Shown in pieces: positions 16,731 to 26,481 of a DNA stretch of 58,823 bases; the first letter of the stretch is position 1, and each line of letters starts with the position of its first letter. Position numbers and translations under genes: made by a program. The notes below the pieces were generated by a model. That model ran no database searches and had not been told where the DNA came from. It worked only from the letters and a program-made list of their open reading frames with translations. The DNA comes from JAUNST01 sp964452285 (GTDB lineage Bacteria; Patescibacteriota; Microgenomatia; UBA1400; PJMF01), in NCBI GenBank assembly GCA_964452285.1, contig CAYVKW010000001.1, positions 1 to 58,823 on the forward strand, read 5' to 3'.

Positions 16731-19700
16731 ACATTTAATTTTGGAAATTTTTCGAGTTTGTTAAACTGTTATTACTGTTCATCTTGAGTCAATGATCTAC
16801 AATAGTAGAAATTTTTCGAGTTTGTTAAACAAATCCAGGGGTAGTCCTCTCAAGAAATCTACAATAGTAGAAATTTTTCGAGTTTGTTAAACTGGCACTA
16901 TGGCTGCCATTGGTGCAATATCTACAATAGTAGAAATTTTTCGAGTTTGTTAAACAATTTTTTCTTTCATTTTTTTATATTTCATCTACAATAGTAGAAA
17001 TTTTTCGAGTTTGTTAAACAGGATTTCAAATCATACAATTGCTGCCTATCTACAATAGTAGAAATTTTTCGAGTTTGTTAAACCTTCTTCTTCCAAAGAG
17101 TTAAGAAGCTCATCTACAATAGTAGAAATTTTTCGAGTTTGTTAAACTTCAATCATAATAATCTTGCCTTGCAAGGTATCTACAATAGTAGAAATTTTTC
17201 GAGTTTGTTAAACAACTCAAGCAATAGATGACTTATTATCATCTACAATAGTAGAAATTTTTCGAGTTTGTTAAACCCTATCAGGCGTTAGAGTTTTTTG
17301 AATTATCTACAATAGTAGAAATTTTTCGAGTTTGTTAAACAAATGATATATACCCATTAATTCCATTATCTACAATAGTAGAAATTTTTCGAGTTTGTTA
17401 AACAGAAATTGAATTCTTAGCCACTAAAAAATCTACAATAGTAGAAATTTTTCGAGTTTGTTAAACCATTTGCAAAGTGGAGAGATTAGTTTTATCTACA
17501 ATAGTAGAAATTTTTCGAGTTTGTTAAACGAGATTGAAGCTATGACCATCGCCCAATCTACAATAGTAGAAATTTTTCGAGTTTGTTAAACAGGGCTTTA
17601 TAGCTCAGGGAAATACAAATCTACAATAGTAGAAATTTTTCGAGTTTGTTAAACCATTGCAAACGAAATAAACACTGCCTAATCTACAATAGTAGAAATT
17701 TTTCGAGTTTGTTAAACTTCTTCCTTTTCTAAATGCTTTTATTGAATCTACAATAGTAGAAATTTTTCGAGTTTGTTAAACACAGATTATCAAACCAAAA
17801 ACTACATATCTACAATAGTAGAAATTTTTCGAGTTTGTTAAACACACTAAGTGGTGGTGCAAGCCCAATTATCTACAATAGTAGAAATTTTTCGAGTTTG
17901 TTAAACGAAAAAGAATCAGAAGACCCCATCGAATCTACAATAGTAGAAATTTTTCGAGTTTGTTAAACGCAATCCCTTATGACGAGGACGTCATATCTAC
18001 AATAGTAGAAATTTTTCGAGTTTGTTAAACAGTTTACCGGTTACACGACCGAAATGATCTACAATAGTAGAAATTTTTCGAGTTTGTTAAACTACCTATG
18101 ATGATTTTACTTGATAGAATCTACAATAGTAGAAATTTTTCGAGTTTGTTAAACAATTAGAAATTATGAACGAGCTTGTAGAATCTACAATAGTAGAAAT
18201 TTTTCGAGTTTGTTAAACTATTACTTGTGGTCACATGATTCATGATCTACAATAGTAGAAATTTTTCGAGTTTGTTAAACTTTGAGTGATTGGGCGGCTT
18301 TCAGTCATATCTACAATAGTAGAAATTTTTCGAGTTTGTTAAACAGGCAAGTAAGGTTTGATCTTTACGGATCTACAATAGTAGAAATTTTTCGAGTTTG
18401 TTAAACACAAGTTTGGCCCGTGGACTTGAAGATATCTACAATAGTAGAAATTTTTCGAGTTTGTTAAACAATCTGCCTGCCCATTTTAGAAAGAAAATCT
18501 ACAATAGTAGAAATTTTTCGAGTTTGTTAAACCCTAGAGTGGAATTGCAGTGTTTGCAATATCTACAATAGTAGAAATTTTTCGAGTTTGTTAAACCAGT
18601 TAAGATGTGGATTGCAAGAGATAATCTACAATAGTAGAAATTTTTCGAGTTTGTTAAACTCAAAATGTGGACAGCGGTTAGTGTAATCTACAATAGTAGA
18701 AATTTTTCGAGTTTGTTAAACAACGGGGTGTTGGTAGATACTGCCGAATCTACAATAGTAGAAATTTTTCGAGTTTGTTAAACTCCTGTCAATATCTCTC
18801 CAGCTTTTTATCTACAATAGTAGAAATTTTTCGAGTTTGTTAAACATGGACATATGAACCTTTCTTATAGTTTTATCTACAATAGTAGAAATTTTTCGAG
18901 TTTGTTAAACAGGCTAAAGAAGAAGTCAAAAGTGAAATCTACAATAGTAGAAATTTTTCGAGTTTGTTAAACAGCTAGATCATAAGAAAGGTTATATGGA
19001 ATCTACAATAGTAGAAATTTTTCGAGTTTGTTAAACATTGGTCTGTGTAGACAATGTCATGAATCTACAATAGTAGAAATTTTTCGAGTTTGTTAAACTT
19101 TTACCTCATGTGAACGCCTTGAATAAATCTACAATAGTAGAAATTTTTCGAGTTTGTTAAACTTAGACCTTAAAGAGAATCTTTTGCCAATCTACAATAG
19201 TAGAAATTTTTCGAGTTTGTTAAACAACTTATTAAAACCAAGCCCAGAAAAATCTACAATAGTAGAAATTTTTCGAGTTTGTTAAACAGAATTCAATTTA
19301 AGGATTGCACAATATCTACAATAGTAGAAATTTTTCGAGTTTGTTAAACACATACGAAATGAGGGAAAAGCAATAAATCTACAATAGTAGAAATTTTTCG
19401 AGTTTGTTAAACTAGCAAGTATTGCTCGGCGCTTTGCTGATCTACAATAGTAGAAATTTTTCGAGTTTGTTAAACCTTTCTTGGGTAAAAACATTGATTT
19501 ATCATCTACAATAGTAGAAATTTTTCGAGTTTGTTAAACAGAAAACAACTCAAGAAAGGAATAATGAATCTACAATAGTAGAAATTTTTCGAGTTTGTTA
19601 AACATCCGTATAGAAAGACTTATCGCAGTATCTACAATAGTAGAAATTTTTCGAGTTTGTTAAACAGTCTTCCACTCTTATGAGCAGGGAAGAATCTACA

Positions 19701-20494
19701 ATAGTAGAAATTTTTCGAGTTTGTTAAACAAAGACCGATTGCATAGCCAAGAACTGATCTACAATAGTAGAAATTTTTCGAGTTTGTTAAACAATGAATC
19801 CATTGGACAAAGTCCTCAAATCTACAATAGTAGAAATTTTTCGAGTTTGTTAAACTATAATACTATATATGAAATACAGATCAATATCTACAATAGTAGA
19901 AATTTTTCGAGTTTGTTAAACCAACTGACAAATACAAAAAGTCAAGAAAATCTACAATAGTAGAAATTTTTCGAGTTTGTTAAACTCACAATTATATACA
20001 AAATGATAGATATAATCTACAATAGTAGAAATTTTTCGAGTTTGTTAAACTTCCGATAAGTATCAATGCTTTACTGGTATCTACAATAGTAGAAATTTTT
20101 CGAGTTTGTTAAACTTCGTTATTTTGGGGGTCTTTCAGGCAATCTACAATAGTAGAAATTTTTCGAGTTTGTTAAACTTTCGCTCATTTTAGCACCTCAC
20201 TTCCATCTACAATAGTAGAAATTTTTCGAGTTTGTTAAACTGTTGGTCAGACGAAATGCTTGAACCAGTAATCTACAATAGTAGAAATTTTTCGAGTTTG
20301 TTAAACAAGAAGAAGATGAAAAAGACGAGGAAATCTACAATAGTAGAAATTTTTCGAGTTTGTTAAACACATTATCGTATATCGTGATATACTAATCTAC
20401 AATAGTAGAAATTTTTCGAGTTTGTTAAACCAAAAATGCGATGCTCTTAATACGACTCATCTACAATAGTAGAAATTTTTCGAGTTTGTTAAAC
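16731..20494 (-). CRISPR. Type V-A CRISPR array, 60 repeats and 59 spacers
   Basis: 36-base repeats alternate with unique spacers of about 26-30 bases (mean period 63 bases). By my hand count there are 59 intact repeats plus one degenerate one. Read on the - strand each repeat begins GTTTAAC and ends with the Cas12a handle AATTTCTACTATTGTAGAT, whose TCTAC/GTAGA hairpin is the recognised crRNA 5' handle. Transcription therefore runs from the cas2 side (20494) to 16731. Repeats are essentially identical across the array. The distal repeat (about 16731-16766) keeps its first 23 bases and has lost the handle, the normal decayed terminal repeat. I saw no duplicated spacers. Confidence 0.98.
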
Positions 20495-20685
20495 CCTAAA
20501 CACAAATTTTACCACATAAAATACCTATTTTTATCCCAAATTTATCATTTTTTTCATTTTTAAAGAACTCTTTTAGCAATTTTAACCAAAAATCACGTCT
20601 TAAATTGCTATTTTGGGAATTAAGACCGAGGTTTGCAACTTTTTGTCAAAATTCCTTCATTTTCTATATCGTTTATTTACTCTAT
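20495..20685 (-). promoter_or_regulatory. CRISPR leader
   Basis: A 191-base AT-rich stretch between the cas2 stop and the first repeat. It includes an inverted pair TAGCAATTT (20574-20582)/AAATTGCTA (20602-20610), possibly an adaptation or regulatory site, and a TGTGGTAAAAT -10-like element about 15 bases before the first repeat that could start pre-crRNA. Confidence 0.7.
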
Positions 20686-20961
20686 CTATTTTACAATCAC
20701 CAATTCATCATCCTCATTAGCGGCGTAACCAAATTTCATTACTTGACAACTGCCTGTCAACTTAAAAATATAAACACTGTCACTTTGATCAAATTCTTTT
20801 AAAAACCTGCCATTAATATCAGCTACTACGTTATCCAAAATTCTGTCACTGTTCTCTATCTCAAAAACAGAAAACTGCAACCTTCTCCCAAAGCGTAATA
20901 AATACTTAGAGAATCTAGTTCTTTTCTTATTATCAGAGATATCATAACTTACTAAAATCAT
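20686..20961 (-). CDS. cas2: CRISPR-associated protein Cas2
   Basis: The 91-aa protein has the ferredoxin-like Cas2 opening MILVSYDISDNKKRTRFSKYLLRFG, with the conserved Asp after strand 1, and the FEIENSDR strand typical of the family. It forms the Cas1-Cas2 integration complex that inserts spacers at the leader end. It starts 9 bases after cas1 and is the last gene of the operon before the leader. Confidence 0.95.
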   Translation of the reverse strand: MILVSYDISDNKKRTRFSKYLLRFGRRLQFSVFEIENSDRILDNVVADINGRFLKEFDQSDSVYIFKLTGSCQVMKFGYAANEDDELVIVK

Positions 20962-20970
20962 TTTTCCTTT

Positions 20971-21936
20971 CTAGTTATCAATTGTAAAACATGGATATTC
21001 ATCTATCTTCTTATTTCTCATAAAGGCACGATAAAAACCTTGTACATACAAAAATATATCTTCTTTATAATCTAAAATCGGCTGCATTAAAACATAAACA
21101 TAATCAGCTGATTTCTCCCAATTTAAAATATAACGTTTATTCTCGATCCAAAAATCTTCCTCTCGGAATTGTCCCAAGTTTATCCCTTTTTTCACTTGAG
21201 CATCAATTAAAAAACGAAATGGTTCTATTAAATCACAAACCAGAGATTTTCTCATATAAAACGGTCTATGCATCATCCCACAGTACAAATCAAAACCGTA
21301 AATATTTAATAAAGCCTCCAAAAAAGTAAACAGCAAAGTATAACCGATATCCAATAACGCATTTGTCATGTCACTTTTCACTCTAGGCAAGCGCCGATCC
21401 CAATTTACATTGTCAAAATAAGCTTGAAAATAAATTCTGGCTATATTCCCCTCTGTTCCCATTAAATCACTTAAGTATTCACATTTTGCAATTTTGTCAG
21501 CGCTACTGTTGATTAAAGAAATAGCTTGCTTTAGTCCAGTCTCTTTTTTTCTCATCTGCATCAGTAAAAATAATTGATTCGCCACCTTATTTGCCACCAA
21601 CAATTTCGCTATTTGCAAATCATTGTTTTCGTATTGCCTTTTACGCAACAAAATATTTCCCTCATTCGGCATATTAATAATATAATACAGACGAAATGAG
21701 TGAGTCATAAGCGCGATAGAAAACCCAAATTTTTTCGTTCTTTGAATTAGACCGGTAGTAATACTCATCTGACCAATTACATAAATTATAAAAAGCCGAT
21801 AGCAACTCATTTGATACTTTATCTTCCCTTCTTTATTTTTTACTATCAAATTATCCATTTGAAAATTCAGTTTCTCTCCCCTGTTCATAAATACAAATAC
21901 AATTTGCTTTTTTACAAAGTCAGGCGCAGATAACAT
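20971..21936 (-). CDS. cas1: CRISPR-associated endonuclease Cas1
   Basis: The 321-aa protein has the Cas1 catalytic residues in order: Glu in LMGTEGNIARIYFQ, His in MMHRPFYMRKSLV and the acidic pair in CDLIEPFRFLID. It is the metal-dependent integrase that joins prespacers to the array. Its ATG shares one base with the cas4 stop (TAATG), so the genes are translationally coupled. Length and motifs are those of type V-A Cas1. Confidence 0.96.
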   Translation of the reverse strand: MLSAPDFVKKQIVFVFMNRGEKLNFQMDNLIVKNKEGKIKYQMSCYRLFIIYVIGQMSITTGLIQRTKKFGFSIALMTHSFRLYYIINMPNEGNILLRKRQYENNDLQIAKLLVANKVANQLFLLMQMRKKETGLKQAISLINSSADKIAKCEYLSDLMGTEGNIARIYFQAYFDNVNWDRRLPRVKSDMTNALLDIGYTLLFTFLEALLNIYGFDLYCGMMHRPFYMRKSLVCDLIEPFRFLIDAQVKKGINLGQFREEDFWIENKRYILNWEKSADYVYVLMQPILDYKEDIFLYVQGFYRAFMRNKKIDEYPCFTIDN

Positions 21937-22496
21937 TATGTTAAGCTCCTGTCACACATTTCTTTATAAATGCATTGTTGACACTTCTTTAAGTTCGTCT
22001 GTTTAAATTCTTCTAGCTTGAAATTATTCATTTTTTCTATTAAAAGCTCAAATTTACCTCTCATTTCCGCATTGTCATTCGGCAAAAGTATAGGATATTT
22101 TTTATTGTCTTTCATGCTATACAAAAACAAATGCTCTACTTCATATCCCATTTCTACAAGAGAAAAGTATTGCCCATATAATTGGAAAATATAACCATCA
22201 AAAATATTTTTAATGAAATTTTTCCTTTCAATCAATGCTTTTTTATCAAGATCTAGAATATCTATTTTACCAATTAAATTATATTTTTCGCAATAAACAG
22301 TGATTCCTTGCAAACAATTCTTTGCCGAAGAATAAGTCTGAGTATCCACCGTTTGGTGTGCAGTTGTGCCGTCAATTTGCTTGGCGCTTTGATAAAGCAT
22401 AGTATCCAGATTACTTCCTAGCTGATGAAAATAGATTGATAGAGGGCAAAAAATGAAGTCATTTAGATTTGAAATAGAGATTGGTATTTCTGACAT
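21936..22496 (-). CDS. cas4: CRISPR-associated exonuclease Cas4
   Basis: Cas4 trims prespacers and selects the PAM end with Cas1-Cas2. From ATG 22496 (186 aa) the protein has the first iron-sulfur cysteine in DFIFCPLS, the PD-(D/E)xK core in LIGKIDILD and ALIERKN, QLYGQYFSL, and the C-terminal cysteines KCQQCIYKEMC. The upstream ATG at 22538 would overlap cas12a by 34 bases and add 14 residues unlike the family, so I prefer 22496, eight bases after the cas12a stop. No SD is visible; translation is probably coupled. Confidence 0.93.
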   Translation of the reverse strand: MSEIPISISNLNDFIFCPLSIYFHQLGSNLDTMLYQSAKQIDGTTAHQTVDTQTYSSAKNCLQGITVYCEKYNLIGKIDILDLDKKALIERKNFIKNIFDGYIFQLYGQYFSLVEMGYEVEHLFLYSMKDNKKYPILLPNDNAEMRGKFELLIEKMNNFKLEEFKQTNLKKCQQCIYKEMCDRSLT

Positions 22497-22504
22497 TAGT
22501 GATA

Positions 22505-25500
22505 TCAATATTCGTGATTTTGTACAAATCGCAGCCATTCTTTGTTGCTAATAAATAAATCAATCTTTCCCAGATCTTGGGCCTGCTTTATTTGTTTTAA
22601 AATCCACAGACCTTTTCTAGCAATATTATAAGCACCATTCGCATCAGCATCTCGCGGTAGATCATCGCCGCAAGCACGACTATCATAAAATTCTCCGCGA
22701 GCATTCATCACTGGAGAAATTAAATAGTCAATATCTGTTCCAGACTGGCTATTCCGCATTTGTACAGTTAATTTAAATAAATGTAGCAGTCCTGGAAAAA
22801 AATCTTTTTCCGTTTGTTCTACAATTAAATCTTTCAAGTTACCATTCATCTTTATACCAAATTTCTTAAAATGCTCTATAAACGCCTCGGTCAAATTTAA
22901 TTCGCGACTATCCCAATTATTATTTTTTTCTGCATTTCTGAATGTTTCTATACGTGTACCATAAGTACAAAGTGTCCACTTTGTTTGTGTTCCCTCGGCT
23001 TTATTTGTAAAATTATTATAATCAAAAGCAAACTCCAACCAATTTTTATCAGTATTATATTTGATACTATCAAACTTAGAAAGAAAGATTTTTACTTTTT
23101 CTACATTTTCATAGCGTACATCAAATAAATTGACAAATCCAGTCGTCGGATCAATTTTACTAGTCATCCAAGCTGGGATATAAAACAAGAAGCCACTTTG
23201 CTTTTGCTTATTCAGTTTCTGAAAACTTTCAAATTTATCAGTCAATTGATACGCGTGCAAAAGGCCACCTTCATTGCAAGGATCTATTTTTTTATCAACC
23301 AAGTAGTTAAGTTTATCAATTAGCATTTTTTCGAACTTTTGATAAATCTGTTTTTCAACTTTCTGTCGTCCACGCATAAAACCAAAATTCAAATCTTCCA
23401 ATACCACGATGGCATTATATTGCACCATTAGTTGCGTGATTTTATGAATTACTTGACTTAAATAACCTTCTTTCAACTCTTTGATATTTTCAATGGTTTG
23501 CCAACTCTCACGAGCTTCTCCTCGTTTATTTGCTTTTGCTTCAAGCAAATCATGATAGTTTGTTTGATATGTGTTTCCATTATATTCATTTACAATCTCA
23601 TTTAACGAGTACTGCTCTTTAATATTTCCCTTGCAATCAATTAAAGTCAAATAAAGCAAATTTCTTTCACCTCGATCAATACCAATAATATGTATATCGT
23701 CGTTCGATTGAAGAAAGCGGTTTATCTGTTCATTAATATTATCAGCACCTTTATTTTTGAAGTTCATTGTAATGGGTACGTGAAACTGAAATTTATCCAC
23801 TGTGTAGCGCTTGTTTTTTATCAAATCATATTTAAAAACGCTCTGTTTCTTTTTGTTTAGCACATTCTTATTATCAATTGGAACATTTGCAGGATGAGTA
23901 GGTGCTTCAGTGTAAATACTTAACTTACGATAAAATACCTCTGCTTGACCATTAAGTTTATATACCACATTCGCCAAATTTTGTTCATCAAACAGCATCT
24001 TCCAGTAAAGCGTGTGCATATTTGGCACACCTTTACTATATGGCGAAAAATCTTTATTGTAAATTTGGAAAAGATAAAGCTTGCCCTCATCAACAAGTTG
24101 ATTAATGTAAGACTTAGAAACATTACAAAAACTAATTTTATAACCTTGTTTATTTACATCATCTGTAAAAAACTTCCAATTTTTATATTTTTCTGAGTCT
24201 TGAAAATTAAAATCACACCAACTCCAATAATTTTTAGCGGCACCTTTGTAATAATCAATAAACTTATTTAAGTCTTCTTTACAAAATTTTTTATTTTGAG
24301 CTTTTGGAGAGTCTTGTAAATATGTTCCCTCTTTTTTTATTCTATATACATCGGGAATGTTTGTTTCTTTTATTACATCCAGATTTTTTGTAAATCTTTG
24401 ATAATTTCCATCTTTACATAAAATAATATTCTGTATATCCTTCCCCGCATCCGCAATCTGTTTATATTCCATTTTTTCATAACATTCGCCATCGCTGAGT
24501 ATATTTTCCGGTTTAAATATTTTATTGAATTTTTTATTCATTATACCCAAATAATACAAACCGTCTTTGCGAAGGATAACGCTCGTATTGTCTGACTCTT
24601 TATTCATATCCCAGCCATCAAGTAAAGTCGAATTTTCAAAATTTAATTTTATTTTTTCTTCTGAATAAGGTTTACGTGTAGCATAATTGCGCACCTTATT
24701 GTAAAGAGGCGTTATACTGTCCAAAATTTCCACAACAGCAGAAAATTCACCGTAAAAACGCTCATCCTTATCTGATTCATCTCCAATATCTGATAAATTT
24801 TTTACAAAGCGTTGCAAGTTTTTCAGAGCATCTAGTAAATCTTTGATTTTAGCAATATTAACTTTATCCTGAGAGAGATTCTTATTTTCAGGGTATGAGG
24901 TATTCAGCAAATCTTTTACAACGTCATATGAAGTTTCAATTTCATCGAAAATATTGTATTTCTGATTCGTTTCCTTATCGGTCAATTCCATCTTTGCAAA
25001 ATAATCCTGGACACTTTTCTCCTTTTGTGCAGTTTTCAGACACTCGTTAATATATCCAATAGAAATACTATCGAAAGATTTTAGATATTTACTTTTGCGT
25101 TTTTCATATTTTTCCGCTTTTTCATTTCTCTTTTGAGGATTATGATTTACGAAATCTGTTTCGATAGCTTTCTTTATTACGCTCCAATCTCCAAACAACT
25201 GTTGTGATATATTAGAAAGCGACGAGTCATTGCGGATATAAATTTGATTTAAATCATATTCTTTCAAGTTTAATAATAGATCCTTCAAAGAGCGTTTACT
25301 GCTCAATAGTTTCTCATTAATTTCTTGATAACATTTTTCAATGCTCTCCAGTACCTCGTTATCGTTGTCAAACTTTTTTGGCAGCCATGAAATGGCACTA
25401 TGATCACTCAAAATCTGTTTGTATAGCGGTTTTAATTTAGGAAGTCTGTCCTTTTTATCTTTCTGTTGTTGATTGTACAGATTTACATATTCGTTCAATC

Positions 25501-26299
25501 CTTGAATTTTTGGTTTGCCCTGTTCTTCTACTCTACCTCCAATGACTGCGTTATACGCATCTATCTGAGATTGTGTAAGCACTTCAGAATAATAATCCAA
25601 CGTGAACATCTTAGCAATGTCATCCACATTTAGATAATCCAACATTTCATTATGAAGTTTTACAAAATTATTTTTAACATCAGTTGCCGCAATCTTCTTA
25701 AAAGTCAATATATTATCAATAAATTTAGGCAAATTTTCGTGAATTAAACGGTAAGCAATCGCCGTTGATTTTGCTTCGTCAGAATACATGTTTTGACGAT
25801 TCTCATGGAAGCCTGTAAAATAGGTCGTGAACTGTTCAAATTCTTTTACCAATTCTTTTTCATCGCTAGTGTGGAGAAAATTTGGCAAATCTTCCTTAAT
25901 CAGTTCTTTTTTATCAATGCGTTTATACACATCTTGGTTTTTAAATTGTGTAGCTATCTGCTTCCGTAGTTTTGTTTGAATTTCCTCAAATATTTTTTTC
26001 TGGTCATCATCTTTTTTACTTATTTGATAATAATCAAAGTACTCGCTTAATGAATCCTTTTGTTCCTCATTGTTAAACTTAAATTTAAAGTTACACAAAG
26101 ATTGCTCTATGAATGTTTTGTGATAGTTATCAATTATTTTCTTAACTTTCTTATAACTTTCAGCGCGATTTTCATCTTGTTCCAAAAAACCACCTTCTTG
26201 AATATGCTCCAGCGTTTTACCCACTGGTTTTAACTCAAATCTCAACGTTTTGGAAAGAGAATACAAATTAGTAAAATTACTTAAAGCCGAACCAGACAT
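22505..26299 (-). CDS. cas12a: Cas12a (Cpf1) type V-A effector nuclease
   Basis: The 1264-aa protein is within the family range (about 1200-1330). It opens with the Cas12a signature FTNLYSLSKTLRFELKPVGKT, then the REC region (about 30-590) and WED/PI region. KYDLIKNKRYT with FHVPITMNFKNK (His840 nearby) is the pre-crRNA-processing part of WED. RuvC motifs are complete: Asp875 in IGIDRGERNLLYL, Glu968 in VVLEDLNFGFMRGR and Asp1219 in DADANGAYNIA. The bridge-helix segment is followed by PAWMTSKIDPTTGFVN, and the Nuc domain contains SPVMNARGEFYDSR with the conserved Arg. It should process its own crRNAs and cut DNA without tracrRNA. The start has a GAAGGGCGG SD-like element and TATAAT at 26352-26347. 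Confidence 0.98.
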   Translation of the reverse strand: MSGSALSNFTNLYSLSKTLRFELKPVGKTLEHIQEGGFLEQDENRAESYKKVKKIIDNYHKTFIEQSLCNFKFKFNNEEQKDSLSEYFDYYQISKKDDDQKKIFEEIQTKLRKQIATQFKNQDVYKRIDKKELIKEDLPNFLHTSDEKELVKEFEQFTTYFTGFHENRQNMYSDEAKSTAIAYRLIHENLPKFIDNILTFKKIAATDVKNNFVKLHNEMLDYLNVDDIAKMFTLDYYSEVLTQSQIDAYNAVIGGRVEEQGKPKIQGLNEYVNLYNQQQKDKKDRLPKLKPLYKQILSDHSAISWLPKKFDNDNEVLESIEKCYQEINEKLLSSKRSLKDLLLNLKEYDLNQIYIRNDSSLSNISQQLFGDWSVIKKAIETDFVNHNPQKRNEKAEKYEKRKSKYLKSFDSISIGYINECLKTAQKEKSVQDYFAKMELTDKETNQKYNIFDEIETSYDVVKDLLNTSYPENKNLSQDKVNIAKIKDLLDALKNLQRFVKNLSDIGDESDKDERFYGEFSAVVEILDSITPLYNKVRNYATRKPYSEEKIKLNFENSTLLDGWDMNKESDNTSVILRKDGLYYLGIMNKKFNKIFKPENILSDGECYEKMEYKQIADAGKDIQNIILCKDGNYQRFTKNLDVIKETNIPDVYRIKKEGTYLQDSPKAQNKKFCKEDLNKFIDYYKGAAKNYWSWCDFNFQDSEKYKNWKFFTDDVNKQGYKISFCNVSKSYINQLVDEGKLYLFQIYNKDFSPYSKGVPNMHTLYWKMLFDEQNLANVVYKLNGQAEVFYRKLSIYTEAPTHPANVPIDNKNVLNKKKQSVFKYDLIKNKRYTVDKFQFHVPITMNFKNKGADNINEQINRFLQSNDDIHIIGIDRGERNLLYLTLIDCKGNIKEQYSLNEIVNEYNGNTYQTNYHDLLEAKANKRGEARESWQTIENIKELKEGYLSQVIHKITQLMVQYNAIVVLEDLNFGFMRGRQKVEKQIYQKFEKMLIDKLNYLVDKKIDPCNEGGLLHAYQLTDKFESFQKLNKQKQSGFLFYIPAWMTSKIDPTTGFVNLFDVRYENVEKVKIFLSKFDSIKYNTDKNWLEFAFDYNNFTNKAEGTQTKWTLCTYGTRIETFRNAEKNNNWDSRELNLTEAFIEHFKKFGIKMNGNLKDLIVEQTEKDFFPGLLHLFKLTVQMRNSQSGTDIDYLISPVMNARGEFYDSRACGDDLPRDADANGAYNIARKGLWILKQIKQAQDLGKIDLFISNKEWLRFVQNHEY

Positions 26300-26346
26300 A
26301 AACCGCCCTTCTTTTACAGCTAATAAATAAATCCACCTTTACTTTC

Positions 26347-26352
26347 ATTATA
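26347..26352 (-). promoter_or_regulatory. Putative cas operon promoter (-10)
   Basis: TATAAT on the - strand 47 bases before cas12a; no convincing -35. It would drive cas12a-cas4-cas1-cas2. Confidence 0.6.
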
Positions 26353-26436
26353 TCATAAAAATCACAGAATCCTCGCCTTTCACTCCAAAGTGCCTCATCT
26401 TACTAAAAAAGCATTTTTTGCCTTTGGTCAATTCGC

Positions 26437-26442
26437 TATAAT
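26437..26442 (+). promoter_or_regulatory. Putative amidohydrolase promoter (-10)
   Basis: TATAAT on the + strand gives a predicted 5' leader of about 33 bases that can fold (TAAAC/GTTTA hairpin enclosed by AGATT/AATCT). It diverges from the cas operon promoter. Confidence 0.55.
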
Positions 26443-26481
26443 AGATTCCACTATTTAAACTCTCGTTTAGAAAGTCAATCT

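Noticed and set aside
19282..19960. Open frames inside the CRISPR array
   Set aside because: They are translations of the repeat units (the same peptide recurs every repeat) and have no start signals.
16622..20685. A tracrRNA or anti-repeat beside the array
   Set aside because: No partial repeat copy outside the array was seen apart from the degenerate distal repeat, and Cas12a needs none.
22505..26299. UGA recoding, as in some CPR groups
   Set aside because: cas12a ends at TGA at the expected C terminus and genes show no in-frame TGA, so standard code 11 fits.
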